Below, one piece after another: positions 25,307 through 33,478 of a DNA stretch of 39,577 nucleotides. This DNA is from Acidimicrobiales bacterium (GTDB taxonomy: Bacteria > Actinomycetota > Acidimicrobiia > Acidimicrobiales > GCA-2861595): assembly GCA_035540975.1 (NCBI GenBank), contig DATLFN010000042.1, positions 1 to 39,577 of the forward strand. The letters run 5' to 3'. Below the pieces are notes generated by a model, which worked only from the letters and a program-made list of their open reading frames with translations, made no database searches and had not been told where the DNA came from. A program made the position numbers and the translations under genes. Positions within the stretch are counted from its first letter, which is position 1. Each line of letters starts with the position of its first letter.

Positions 25307-26944
25307 ATGGCTGGGTCCTCCGGGGAACCGAACACCACCGTGAGCTCCACGAGCTACGCCCATCGCGGCGCGTTCCGGGTGGGTATCGCCGCCGTGACCG
25401 CCGGTGTGGCGCTGCACCTGCCCATGTACCTCGGGGCCCGTGAAATGGGCTACCGGCTGGAAGGCATGGCCGTCGACGCGCCCATGACCGTGGGGATGGT
25501 GCTGATCCTCATCGGGCTTGCCGCCACGGCCAGAGGACTGTTCCCCCGTACGGCCGGGCCAACGGGTCCTCCGGGGACGATCCGGGTCCGGGCCCTCGAC
25601 GACACCAGGGTGCGTCCCGCGCACGTCGGGCTCCTCCTCGTCATGGCTGCCGCCGTGACGATCGACGTCATGAAGCCGACCACGCTCGCCTTCGTGGTGC
25701 CCGGCATGACCAAGGAGTACGGGCTGAAGTCGGCCCTGAACCCCGGTGGCGATGTGCCCGCCGCCCTGCTGCCCCTGGCCGGCATCGTCGGCACGGTGAT
25801 CGGGTCCTTCGTGTGGGGCTGGCTCGGCGACCGGATCGGCCGGCGGGCCTCCATCCTCCTGGCGGGCGTGCTGTTCATCGCCACCGCGGTGTGCGGCTCC
25901 ATGCCGTCCTACGCGCTCAACCTGGTGATGTGCCTGGTGATGGGCCTCGGGGTCGGCGGCATGCTGCCGATCACGTTCGCTCTGATGTCCGAGACCATCC
26001 CCGCTCGACACCGCGGCTGGGTGATGGTCCTCGTCGGCGGCGACGTGGCCGGTGCCTACGTACTGACCAGCTGGCTGTCCGAGATGCTCGTTCCCGACTA
26101 CGGCTGGCGAATTCTGTGGCTGCTCGGTCTCCCGACCGGGTTGGCCCTCATCGCGCTCAACCGGTGGATACCGGAGTCGCCGAGGTTCCTCCTGGCCCAG
26201 GGGCGAGAGGCCGAGGCACAGGCGGTCATGGAACGCTACGGGGCGGTGGTGGAGCGCGGGGCGTCGTCCGAGCTCGCGGCCGACGCCGATGTCGCCGGCC
26301 GCTTCGGCCAGCTTCTCCGGCCCCCGTTGATCGGCCTGACCGCCGTCGTGGTGCTGTTCGGCCTGGGTGTCGGTTTGGTGACCTTCGGGTTCCAGCTGTG
26401 GATCCCCTCGAACCTCCAGGCCATCGGGTACACCGAGGCCTCCGCCAGCCGGCTGTTGCGTGACTCGGCGCTGCTGGGGTTCCCACTCAACTTCGTTGTT
26501 GCTTGGATGTACGGGGTGTGGAGCAGCAAGAAGACGATCGCGGCCCTCGGCGCCCTCACGGCGGCCGCCCTGGCCGGCTTCGCCGTTCTCGGCGAGTCGG
26601 TGGCAGAGAACCCGAGCGTGCTCCAGGCCCTGCTCGTCGTCCCCATCTGGGGCATCAGCTCCATCGTGGCCGTGCTGTTCGCCTACAGCGCCGAGGTGTT
26701 CCCCACCAAGGTGCGGTCTCGCGGAACCGGGCTGGCGGCGGCGGCGAGCAAGGCGGGCGGCGTGGTCGTGATCGCCCTGGTGGCTGCCGCGGTGGCGACG
26801 CCGAGCATCGCCGCCACCGCGCTCATCGGAGCGGTCCCCATGGCGGCTGCCGCACTGGCCGTCGCCGTCTTCGGCGTCGAGACGAAGCGCCGGCGGCTGG
26901 AGGAGATCACCGCCGAGGAGTTCGGCGTGGTGGCACAGGGATGA
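25307..26944 (+). CDS. MFS transporter (sugar-porter/metabolite type)
   Basis: A 545-residue integral membrane protein. It has about 12 hydrophobic segments, plus two N-terminal ones (about residues 22-42 and 56-75) that precede the core. Family motifs are GDRIGRRAS after the second core helix, RHRGW after the fourth, PESPRFLLAQGR at the start of the central loop, and PTKVRSRGTG in the C-terminal half, typical of sugar-porter/SV2-like members. The substrate is not readable from sequence. ATG at 25307 follows a GAGG. The DM13 gene starts 109 bp later on the same strand, so co-transcription with the redox pair is possible. Confidence 0.9.
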   Translation: MAGSSGEPNTTVSSTSYAHRGAFRVGIAAVTAGVALHLPMYLGAREMGYRLEGMAVDAPMTVGMVLILIGLAATARGLFPRTAGPTGPPGTIRVRALDDTRVRPAHVGLLLVMAAAVTIDVMKPTTLAFVVPGMTKEYGLKSALNPGGDVPAALLPLAGIVGTVIGSFVWGWLGDRIGRRASILLAGVLFIATAVCGSMPSYALNLVMCLVMGLGVGGMLPITFALMSETIPARHRGWVMVLVGGDVAGAYVLTSWLSEMLVPDYGWRILWLLGLPTGLALIALNRWIPESPRFLLAQGREAEAQAVMERYGAVVERGASSELAADADVAGRFGQLLRPPLIGLTAVVVLFGLGVGLVTFGFQLWIPSNLQAIGYTEASASRLLRDSALLGFPLNFVVAWMYGVWSSKKTIAALGALTAAALAGFAVLGESVAENPSVLQALLVVPIWGISSIVAVLFAYSAEVFPTKVRSRGTGLAAAASKAGGVVVIALVAAAVATPSIAATALIGAVPMAAAALAVAVFGVETKRRRLEEITAEEFGVVAQG

Positions 26945-27053
26945 GCGCGGCGCAGGCGCGATGGCGCGGCGGCGACACCCTCCCCGCCGGCCCTGTCGCC
27001 CACGTCACCGGGCGGCGCCCCCACGGGCCGGCTCCCCGGCCCGAGCGGCGGCC

Positions 27054-28001
27054 ATGAAGTCGCCGCCCGCCTCCGTGCGATCGGAGCAGCCGGCGGGGCA
27101 CGGTGACGAGCCGGCGCGCACCGGCGATCGGCCGTCGTTGGCCAAGCGGCTGGCGACCGCCATGGCCCTCGGCGCGCTCGGGTTCTCCGCCCTCGTCGGC
27201 GGCAACGCCTTCGGAACCCGTGATCGGCTCTTCGGCGTCGACGTACGCGAGGCGAGGCCACCGGCGGCGGGTCGGGTCGTCGGCGGGACGACGGTGACCA
27301 CCGCTCCCGATTCGACCACGCTGGTGCGTTCGTACCCGTGGTGGCAGGGCGTGACGTCGCTGGAAGGGGCGGGAACGACGCAGGTGCCCACCTTCGAGGT
27401 CGGCGACGACGCCATCCAGTGGCGGGTGAGAGCGACCTGCACCACGGGGCGGGTCGTCGTCGTCGATCCGTCGGGCCGCCGTCCCGTGCTGGACGCCCCG
27501 TGCCGTGGCGAGCCGAGCGACTACGGCATCTCGTCCCGGACCGGTCCGAAGAACCTGCGGGTCGTCGCCGAGGGACCGTGGCGGCTGGAGGTCGACCAGC
27601 AGGTCGACGTGCCGCTCGAGGAGCCCCCGCTGCCCGAGATGACCGCCCCCGGCACGACGGTGGTGGCCACCGGCGACTTCTACCGGATGGACCAGCACGG
27701 CGAGGGCACCATCACCGTCTACCGCCTCGGCGACGGCCGTCACGCGCTGCGACTCGACAAGTTCTTCGTGACGGCGAACATCGACCTGGAGATCCGACTG
27801 CACCCGCTGGAGGCGCCGCGCACCACGGCCGACTACCTCAGCGCCCCCGCCGCTCTGGCCGCCCCGCTTCCCATCACCGCCGGTTCGCTCAACTTCGTCC
27901 TCCCCGAGGACCTCGCTCCGACCGCGTACCGCTCGGTCGTCATCTGGTGCCCGATCATCGCCAGCGCGTACGCAGGCGCCACCCTGCGGCCGGTGGCCTG
28001 A
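27054..28001 (+). CDS. Membrane-anchored DM13-domain protein
   Basis: A 315-residue protein with one N-terminal membrane segment (about 33-50), hence an extracytoplasmic body. The last ~110 residues are a DM13 domain: GDFYRMDQHGEGTITVYRL, LRLDKFFVTANIDLEIRLHP, a Tyr in DYLSAP, then LPEDLAPTAYRSVVIWCPI. The VVIWC cysteine (about residue 299), the conserved site proposed for electron transfer in DM13 proteins, is present. The middle region (about 85-200) has two Cys and is of unknown fold. ATG at 27054 was chosen; a longer frame from 26961 adds only Arg/Pro-rich residues. The stop overlaps the next start (TGATG), tying it to the RnfD-like protein. Confidence 0.86.
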   Translation: MKSPPASVRSEQPAGHGDEPARTGDRPSLAKRLATAMALGALGFSALVGGNAFGTRDRLFGVDVREARPPAAGRVVGGTTVTTAPDSTTLVRSYPWWQGVTSLEGAGTTQVPTFEVGDDAIQWRVRATCTTGRVVVVDPSGRRPVLDAPCRGEPSDYGISSRTGPKNLRVVAEGPWRLEVDQQVDVPLEEPPLPEMTAPGTTVVATGDFYRMDQHGEGTITVYRLGDGRHALRLDKFFVTANIDLEIRLHPLEAPRTTADYLSAPAALAAPLPITAGSLNFVLPEDLAPTAYRSVVIWCPIIASAYAGATLRPVA

Positions 28002-29131
28002 TGGCCCTCATCCAGACGCCGGTCCCGCCCGGCGATGCTGCGCCCGCCCTCCCCACCTTGTCGTTCCGTGGGCGGCGCATCCCCGTGGTACTGCCCAAAC
28101 GGGGCGATCCGCGCCTGAAGCTCTCCGCCGTCATCATGACCCTCCAGGTGCTGGGCCAGACGCTGCTCGACTTCAAGGTGTCGATCGCCCAGATCCTGGT
28201 CACCATCGGGTTCTGTGCGCTCGTCGAGGTGGTGGCCACCTTCCGGCGCACCTCGGTCCTGGTGTGGCCGGCCAGCGCCATGCTGACGGGCAACAGCGTG
28301 GCGTTCATCCTCCGGGCGGCGGGCACCCGCCACGGCGACTGGTGGTCGCTCCACGGCATCGAGTGGTTCCTCCTCGCCGCCACCTTGTCGCTGCTGTCGA
28401 AGTACCTGATCCGCTTCGGCGCCAGGCACCTGTTCAACCCGTCGAACGTCGGGATCGTGTGGTGCCTCCTGGTGGTGGGGGCGCATCACGTCTTCCCCCA
28501 GTACCTGTGGTGGGGACCGAACCGCGTGGGCGTGGCGCTCGCCTATGCCGTGTGCCTGCTCGGCGGGGCGTGGATCCTCCGACCGATCCGGATGGTCCCC
28601 ATGGCCGCCGCCTTCCTCGCCACCTTCGCGACCCTCGTCGGTGTGCTGGCGCTGGGCGGGCGCAGCTTCGTGGCCATCTGGCACGACGGTCCGATCGATG
28701 GGCTGTCCTACTGGACGAACATCGCGCTGTCGCCGGAGCTGCTCGTCTTCGTGTTCTTCATGATCTCCGATCCGCAGACGGCGCCGAAGTCGTCCCGGGG
28801 CCGTGTCGTGTACGGCGCCGGGACCGCCGCCATCGCCGCCGGACTGCTGTCGTTCCAGTCGACCGAGTTCGCCGTCAAGCTCGCCATCCTGTCGAGCCTG
28901 ACCGTCGTGTGCGCGCTGGTGCCGCTCATCGAGAAGATGACGGAGCGCTCCCGCGTGCGCGTCCGCCGGTCGGAGTTGGAGTGGCGTCGCCTGGCGACCG
29001 CCGTCCGCAACCCGGTCGTGGTCGCCGTCCTCATCATCGCGGTGGCCGCCCCCGTCAACACCGCCGCACTGGCCGACGACGAGGACGTCCTGCTCATCGA
29101 GAGGGGCCTGGCGGGAAAGAACGCCCAGTAG
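28001..29131 (+). CDS. RnfD/NqrB-like membrane protein
   Basis: A 376-residue polytopic membrane protein with roughly nine or ten membrane segments. It resembles the RnfD/NqrB family of ion-pumping electron-transport complexes, in particular the stand-alone RnfD-like group that includes the UnbU proteins of enediyne clusters. Markers are the WPASAMLTGNSVAFILRAAG helix, ARHLFNPSNVGIV, and FFMISDPQTAPKSSRGRVVYG, the equivalent of the FMATDPVTAP segment of RnfD. No other Rnf subunit is present. The start ATG overlaps the DM13 stop by one base, so these two are almost certainly made together. I infer that it passes electrons through the membrane to or from the DM13 protein. Confidence 0.83.
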   Translation: MALIQTPVPPGDAAPALPTLSFRGRRIPVVLPKRGDPRLKLSAVIMTLQVLGQTLLDFKVSIAQILVTIGFCALVEVVATFRRTSVLVWPASAMLTGNSVAFILRAAGTRHGDWWSLHGIEWFLLAATLSLLSKYLIRFGARHLFNPSNVGIVWCLLVVGAHHVFPQYLWWGPNRVGVALAYAVCLLGGAWILRPIRMVPMAAAFLATFATLVGVLALGGRSFVAIWHDGPIDGLSYWTNIALSPELLVFVFFMISDPQTAPKSSRGRVVYGAGTAAIAAGLLSFQSTEFAVKLAILSSLTVVCALVPLIEKMTERSRVRVRRSELEWRRLATAVRNPVVVAVLIIAVAAPVNTAALADDEDVLLIERGLAGKNAQ

Positions 29132-29194
29132 GCCACGGAGGCGCCGTCGCTCCGAGCGGCGTCCGCCGGCCGTTCCCGTGGCGTCCACGTCGTC

Positions 29195-29209
29195 GGGCGC
29201 TCAGCGCCC
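29195..29209 (+). terminator. Short GC hairpin after the RnfD-like gene
   Basis: GGGCGC and GCGCCC pair around a TCA loop, 63 bases after the stop. There is no T-run. It is a possible end for the MFS-DM13-RnfD transcript. Nothing else is seen between 29132 and 29361. Confidence 0.3.
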
Positions 29210-29361
29210 CGCCGTGTGCTCCGGTGGGACAACGGCCGGGAGCGACGCGAGCCGACGCACGAGCGCCGTCCCGTTCCACCTTCGGCGGGCATCCCCGTGC
29301 GCGCACGCAGGACCGGCGCCGGTTTCGTGACCGATGAAGGTGTCGCGCCGATCCCGGTCCG

Positions 29362-29980
29362 TCATGGTCGACGCACCACGCCCAGCAACGGCCCCTCGGG
29401 CGTGGTGACGGCGATCTCGTGGACGTCTCGATCGGTCATGCGTTCGAGCACGCGTCGAGTGGTTCGTGGGCGCGTACCGTCGCCGGTCCGGGCTGCATGA
29501 CCTGCTCCGCCCGGTTGGTCGGCGGGTGGTCGCCGGGCGGGATACGGCCGAGGAGTACGCGCTGGTCGTTGACCACCAGCACCGTGGCGGAGATCGTTCC
29601 GACGGCGGCTTCCGGCCCGCACGTGGGCGGATCGCGATCGGCCTCCTCCAGTGCCCGGCGCCGGCCCGGTTCGGGGCGCACGGTGGGCATCCCCGCTGCC
29701 AGCCAGTCCACCTTGCCCGCGGCGTAGTCGTACGCCTCGAAGCCGAATCGCTCGAGCCGCCACGCGGCCCGGGGGCTCATGTCTCACAGGGCTCCCAGCA
29801 GTAGACGACGGCCGGCCGGGTGCGGTCGAGCCCCTCGATGCGGTCGGCGCTCAGGGTCTTGAGCGGCAGGTGGATGGCATCGGGCAGATGCTCCTCGTCG
29901 AACTCGTCCTGCGGCAGCACCTCGACGAGCTGGGCACCGCGCCTCAGGAGGTGGACGACGGGGGTGGCGGCGGGTCGCAT
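29362..29980 (-). pseudogene. Rhodanese-CBS protein gene with two frameshifts
   Basis: Read in three frames, this encodes a rhodanese domain followed by a CBS-like pair. Frame one (29980-29777) gives VVHLLRRGAQLVEVLPQDEF, DAIHLPLKTL and VVYCWEPCET-stop, holding the catalytic-loop Cys. Frame two starts in an ATGA overlap and gives MSPRAAWRLERFGFEAYDY, AGKVDWLAAGMPT, then ISATVLVVNDQRVLLGRI and QPGPATVRAHEPLDA before a stop. Frame three continues LERMTDRDVHEIAVTTPEGP, LLGVV to about 29362. In relatives this is one continuous protein. The first break falls in the rhodanese active-site loop, so activity is probably lost unless the two parts associate. Confidence 0.8.
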
Positions 29981-30038
29981 GGTGGGCTCGACCGCGCCGG
30001 CAACAGCCGCCTCGTGCCTCGGGCGGCAGCCGCCTACG

Positions 30039-31208
30039 TCAAGGCTCGGTGAGGGGGACGGCGTCCATGGCCGGCGTGGCGGCCTCGGTCGGTTCTCGCC
30101 AGTCCGTCGTCCGGACGAGCCAGAAGGCCAACGACAGCAGCACCACGGCGGCGGCCGAGCCGAGGGCCATGCGTTTCGCGTCGTAGGAGGCGCTCGCCCC
30201 GGCAGAGAAGCGGACCGGCATGAACGCCGACCGGACGAGGGCGCCGTCGCTCACCAGGCCGATGCCACAGCGGTTCCCGCGACGGCACGGGTGGCGCCCG
30301 GTGCCGACCTCTCCTGCGCTCACGGTGAAGGTGGTGGAGCCTCGCCCGTCGGGACCGACGACGAGCGGTGACTCCCGGGGCGATGTGTCGCAACGCTCGG
30401 CGACGGGAAGCCCGGGCGGCGCGCACTGGACCACGTCGAGGCGCGAACGAGGCGACACCCCGGCGACCGACACCCGCACCGTCTGGCCGTCCTCCAGTCC
30501 ACCGTCGGGAGCGACGGTGAGCGTCGCCGCCTCCGGTGCCCGAGCGCCGAACACCAGGGCAACGGCGACCCGACGGTCGTCTTCGCCCCGGACCCACAGG
30601 AGGCACGGCGCGCCTCGATCGCAGCGATCCGCCGAGACGAGGTACTGGAAGCGCGCCGTCCCCCTCCCGTCGAAGCGCACCGGGAAGCGGTCTCGGCACG
30701 CTTCTCGTCCGGCCCGAGCGGCCGTGCACTGAGCCGCCTCGCCCGTGGTGTCGGCGACGAAGCCGCTGGCGCTGACGCGCAGCACGGTGGCGTCGGCGAG
30801 CTCGTCCACCACCTCGGCGGCGGGGACGAACTCGTCCTCTGCCCAAGCCGCCACCCGCACGTCGGGCCCGTAAGCCGGCGCCCCGCCGCGCCGCCCCGGC
30901 ACCGTTGCCGGCGCACCGTCGGATGCCGGGGGGGCCGCGGTGGTCGTCGACGACGAGGTCGGCGTTCCCCCTCGGGGCTCGCCCGACGCCGCGCCGGGGT
31001 CTTCCCCACCGCCGCGCACGCCGAAGAGCACCACCGCGGCGAGGACGGTGAGACCGATGACCACGAACACGCCGAGCAGGGCGAGGCCCGGCAGGATCGA
31101 CGCCAAGCCGCCGCGCCGCCTCCCGTCACCCATGCCGAGGGCGGCACCTCCCCCGAGCGCGACGACGGCCACGACCACCGCCACCAGCGCCACCAGGACG
31201 ATCAGCAT
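30039..31208 (-). CDS. Membrane protein with two neocarzinostatin-like domains
   Basis: A 389-residue protein. It has two N-terminal membrane segments (about 1-22 and 38-65), a Ser/Thr/Pro-rich linker, two beta domains outside the cell, and a C-terminal membrane segment (about 347-366). Domain one (about 135-235) and domain two (about 238-330) resemble the neocarzinostatin/macromomycin immunoglobulin-like fold: ATLTVAPDGGLEDGQTVRVS, SRLDVVQC, VGPDGRGSTTFTVS and CRRGNRCGIGLV, with paired Cys. The free chromoproteins hold an enediyne, but membrane-bound relatives are common in Actinobacteria and have no known ligand. It is the last gene of the sigma-factor operon, 18 bp after its neighbour. Confidence 0.8.
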   Translation of the reverse strand: MLIVLVALVAVVVAVVALGGGAALGMGDGRRRGGLASILPGLALLGVFVVIGLTVLAAVVLFGVRGGGEDPGAASGEPRGGTPTSSSTTTAAPPASDGAPATVPGRRGGAPAYGPDVRVAAWAEDEFVPAAEVVDELADATVLRVSASGFVADTTGEAAQCTAARAGREACRDRFPVRFDGRGTARFQYLVSADRCDRGAPCLLWVRGEDDRRVAVALVFGARAPEAATLTVAPDGGLEDGQTVRVSVAGVSPRSRLDVVQCAPPGLPVAERCDTSPRESPLVVGPDGRGSTTFTVSAGEVGTGRHPCRRGNRCGIGLVSDGALVRSAFMPVRFSAGASASYDAKRMALGSAAAVVLLSLAFWLVRTTDWREPTEAATPAMDAVPLTEP

Positions 31209-31226
31209 CGCCGCGCCGACAGCTCC

Positions 31227-31937
31227 TCAGGCCTCCGCCGGGCCGGGAGGCGTCGGCGGCGGCGGTGGCACGGGGGCGGGCGCCGCCTGCGGGCCGGGCG
31301 ACGCCGGTGGCGGCGGGGGACCTCCCGGCCATGCCGGCGGCGTGCCCTCGTCCAGGCGACGGTTCAGGGTCAGCAGCCGGCCCATGATGGGCAGGGCGAG
31401 CAGGTTGATGCCGTGCAACAGCCCGATGATGAGCAGGATGCCGCCGAGGCGGGCCGTCTCGTGCTGGAGCTGCTGGGCGTTCACCGTCTGCTCCCACGTG
31501 CCCTTGGGCTCGAAGCTGACGGTGAACAGGATGTAGGCGAAGAAGATCAGGTAGTAGGCGAAGTCGGTCAGGGCGATGAAACTCTTCCCCGTCCTCGGGT
31601 TCGCCCTGAACACGTCGGCCGCGTAGCTCTTGCCGAAGCGCTTGATGAGCGGGCCGAGCCACAGGGCGATGCCGACCAGCCCCGCGGTGGCGATCAACTC
31701 CAGGATCCACCAGTCCATCAGAACCTCTCCTTGTCGTATGTCGGTGACGGCGGCGACCACGGCGCCGAGGGCGCCGAGGAGGCAGGCGACCACGCCGAGG
31801 CGTCGCCGTCGTTGGCGCCGGAGACGGCGGTCGTCCTCGATGCTCAGCTGCACCCGGGCGAACAGGTCGGCACTCTCGTCGACCGCGCCTGCGCCTTCGA
31901 CGAGCGCCTCGCGCAGGCGTTCCTCGACGGCGCTCAC
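31227..31937 (-). CDS. Membrane protein downstream of the sigma factor, possible anti-sigma
   Basis: A 236-residue protein. A short cytoplasmic N-terminus (MSAVEERLREALVEGAGAVD) is followed by four or five membrane segments (about 46-65, 75-96, 125-145, 165-185) and a Pro-rich tail. It has no ZAS zinc motif. The start overlaps the sigma-factor stop as ATGA, the usual place for a membrane anti-sigma factor, so I infer that it holds the sigma factor until a signal arrives. No family match is recognised for the membrane part. Confidence 0.75.
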   Translation of the reverse strand: MSAVEERLREALVEGAGAVDESADLFARVQLSIEDDRRLRRQRRRRLGVVACLLGALGAVVAAVTDIRQGEVLMDWWILELIATAGLVGIALWLGPLIKRFGKSYAADVFRANPRTGKSFIALTDFAYYLIFFAYILFTVSFEPKGTWEQTVNAQQLQHETARLGGILLIIGLLHGINLLALPIMGRLLTLNRRLDEGTPPAWPGGPPPPPASPGPQAAPAPVPPPPPTPPGPAEA

Positions 31938-32644
31938 CGGGCGACCCCCTCCAGCTCGTCGTCGGCCTCGTCGGGTGCGGCGAGGCGGCGCTCGAGGCCG
32001 GCCAACCCCCTTTGCAGATGGGTCTTCACGGAGTTTGGCGACAGCGAAAGGGTGTCGGCGATGGCCTCGATGCCGAGCTCGTGGTAGTAGCGCAGGACCA
32101 GGCAGTCGCGCTGGCGGTGGGGCAGGTCACGGAGGGCGTCGAGGACGCGGCGCTGGTCGTCGCGCACGGCGATCTCGTCCTCCACCGAGGCGCGGCGGTC
32201 GTCGAAGGGCAGGTGGTGGCGGAGCGACACCAGTCCTCGCCGGTTGTGGTCGCGGGCCAGGTTCAACACGATGGAGCGCAGGTAGGCGGCGGCCCGGCTG
32301 GGGTCCCGGATGTCGCCGGCCGAGCGGGCCAGGCGGATGAACGCCTCCTGCACGAGGTCCTCGGCCGCGTTGCGGTCGTCGACGAACAGCCGGGCCAGGC
32401 GCACCAGCGACGACCCCTCCTGGCGGAAGAGCCGCACCACCAGCTCGTCGGGGTCGACGGCCACCGCCGCCCCGGTGGCGACCGCCATGGGGCGGAGGGC
32501 GCCCGACGGCACGGCGATCCCGTCGGCCCCGCTCGTGGCCAGGACGACCGGGACGCGGCAGGCGGCGACCAGCGCGTCGGCGAGGGCGGCCCCTACCGCC
32601 TCGAGTCGACGCCCGGGAGGGTCCCTCGGCCTCAGTGCGCGCAC
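31934..32644 (-). CDS. SigE-family RNA polymerase sigma-70 factor (ECF type)
   Basis: A 236-residue sigma factor. Region 2 is clear (LVRLARLFVDDRNAAEDLVQ, EAFIRLARS), as is region 4 (VLDALRDLPHRQRDCLVLRY, then LGIEAIADTLSLSPNSVKTH with the helix-turn-helix). Both regions fit the actinobacterial SigE-like group. The first ~52 residues have no sigma homology, so ATG at 32488 is a likely alternative start, giving about 184 residues, nearer the family norm. It lies 21 bp after the ABC permease and overlaps the membrane protein that follows. It would direct transcription of an envelope or stress regulon, with targets unknown. Confidence 0.9.
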   Translation of the reverse strand: MRALRPRDPPGRRLEAVGAALADALVAACRVPVVLATSGADGIAVPSGALRPMAVATGAAVAVDPDELVVRLFRQEGSSLVRLARLFVDDRNAAEDLVQEAFIRLARSAGDIRDPSRAAAYLRSIVLNLARDHNRRGLVSLRHHLPFDDRRASVEDEIAVRDDQRRVLDALRDLPHRQRDCLVLRYYHELGIEAIADTLSLSPNSVKTHLQRGLAGLERRLAAPDEADDELEGVAR

Positions 32645-32665
32645 CGCCGCCGATTCTGGTGCACG

Positions 32666-33478
32666 TCAGGCGCCGGCGATGTCATGGCGTCGGAACCGGG
32701 CCCCGCTCACCACGGCCAGGGCGGCGGCGTAGGCGGTCACGGTGGCCAGCGCGACCAACGGCGCCCGGGAGAAGCCGGAGTCCTCCAGCTGCGCCCACGT
32801 CAACAGCACGCTCGTGTTCTCCCCGATCAGCAGTGGGCGGAGATCCGGCGCGAAGTTGCGGACCAGGTTCTCGCCCACCGCCATCCAACCCCATCCGGCG
32901 ACCAGGGCGGCCGTGGTGTTGCGCCCCAGGGTCGCCAGCGACGCGCCCACCACCGTGGCCACCCCGCTCAGCAGGGAGATCCGGGCCATGGCGGCCGCCA
33001 GCGACGCCCACCACGCGCCGTCGACGCCCGAGGCGGTGCCGTGAGCGATAACGGCCGGCACGAACGAGGCGAGGAACAGCGCCTGGAGAACGAACGAGAC
33101 CACCACGGCGAGCACGGCGCAGGCGGCCAGGCGGGCAGCATGCAGTCGTACCCGCCGTGGCTCCCAGGTCAGGACGGTGGTGACGGTGCCGGCACGCCAC
33201 TCCGCACCCGTCACCGAGGCACCCCCGATGAGACCGCCCATGGCGAGGAAGAAGGCGGCGACGAGCAGGAGCCCGTTGCCGGATCCGGCCACCCACCACT
33301 GGCGCATGACGGCCGGGCTCTCCTGGCCTTCGGCCTGCATCCGCGCCAGGTCGACCCCGGCGCTGCTGGTGAAGGCGATGACGCCCGCCGCCACCACGCC
33401 CACCAGGCCGAGGCCGATCAGCGCCCAGGTGACGCGGCGGTGCAACGCCCGTCGCATCTCGATCCAGACCAGCCTCAT
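32666..33478 (-). CDS. ABC-2 type transporter permease
   Basis: A 270-residue membrane protein with six predicted segments: 17-37, about 68-88, 110-135, 155-178, 185-200 and 240-258. The pattern of one segment, a large external loop and then five segments, with GASVTGAEWRAGTVTTVLTW after segment two, is typical of ABC-2 permeases of the antibiotic or bacteriocin-export type. The start overlaps the ATPase stop by four bases. The cargo is unknown; drug or lipid export is usual for this family. Confidence 0.88.
   Translation of the reverse strand: MRLVWIEMRRALHRRVTWALIGLGLVGVVAAGVIAFTSSAGVDLARMQAEGQESPAVMRQWWVAGSGNGLLLVAAFFLAMGGLIGGASVTGAEWRAGTVTTVLTWEPRRVRLHAARLAACAVLAVVVSFVLQALFLASFVPAVIAHGTASGVDGAWWASLAAAMARISLLSGVATVVGASLATLGRNTTAALVAGWGWMAVGENLVRNFAPDLRPLLIGENTSVLLTWAQLEDSGFSRAPLVALATVTAYAAALAVVSGARFRRHDIAGA

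Noticed and set aside
26961-27053. Earlier start for the DM13 protein
   Set aside because: The 31 extra residues are Arg/Pro-rich with no conserved pattern, and ATG at 27054 leads directly into a normal cytoplasmic tail and membrane segment.
28001-31208. Enediyne biosynthetic cluster
   Set aside because: No polyketide synthase, tailoring or resistance set is present; two families with distant enediyne links are not enough.
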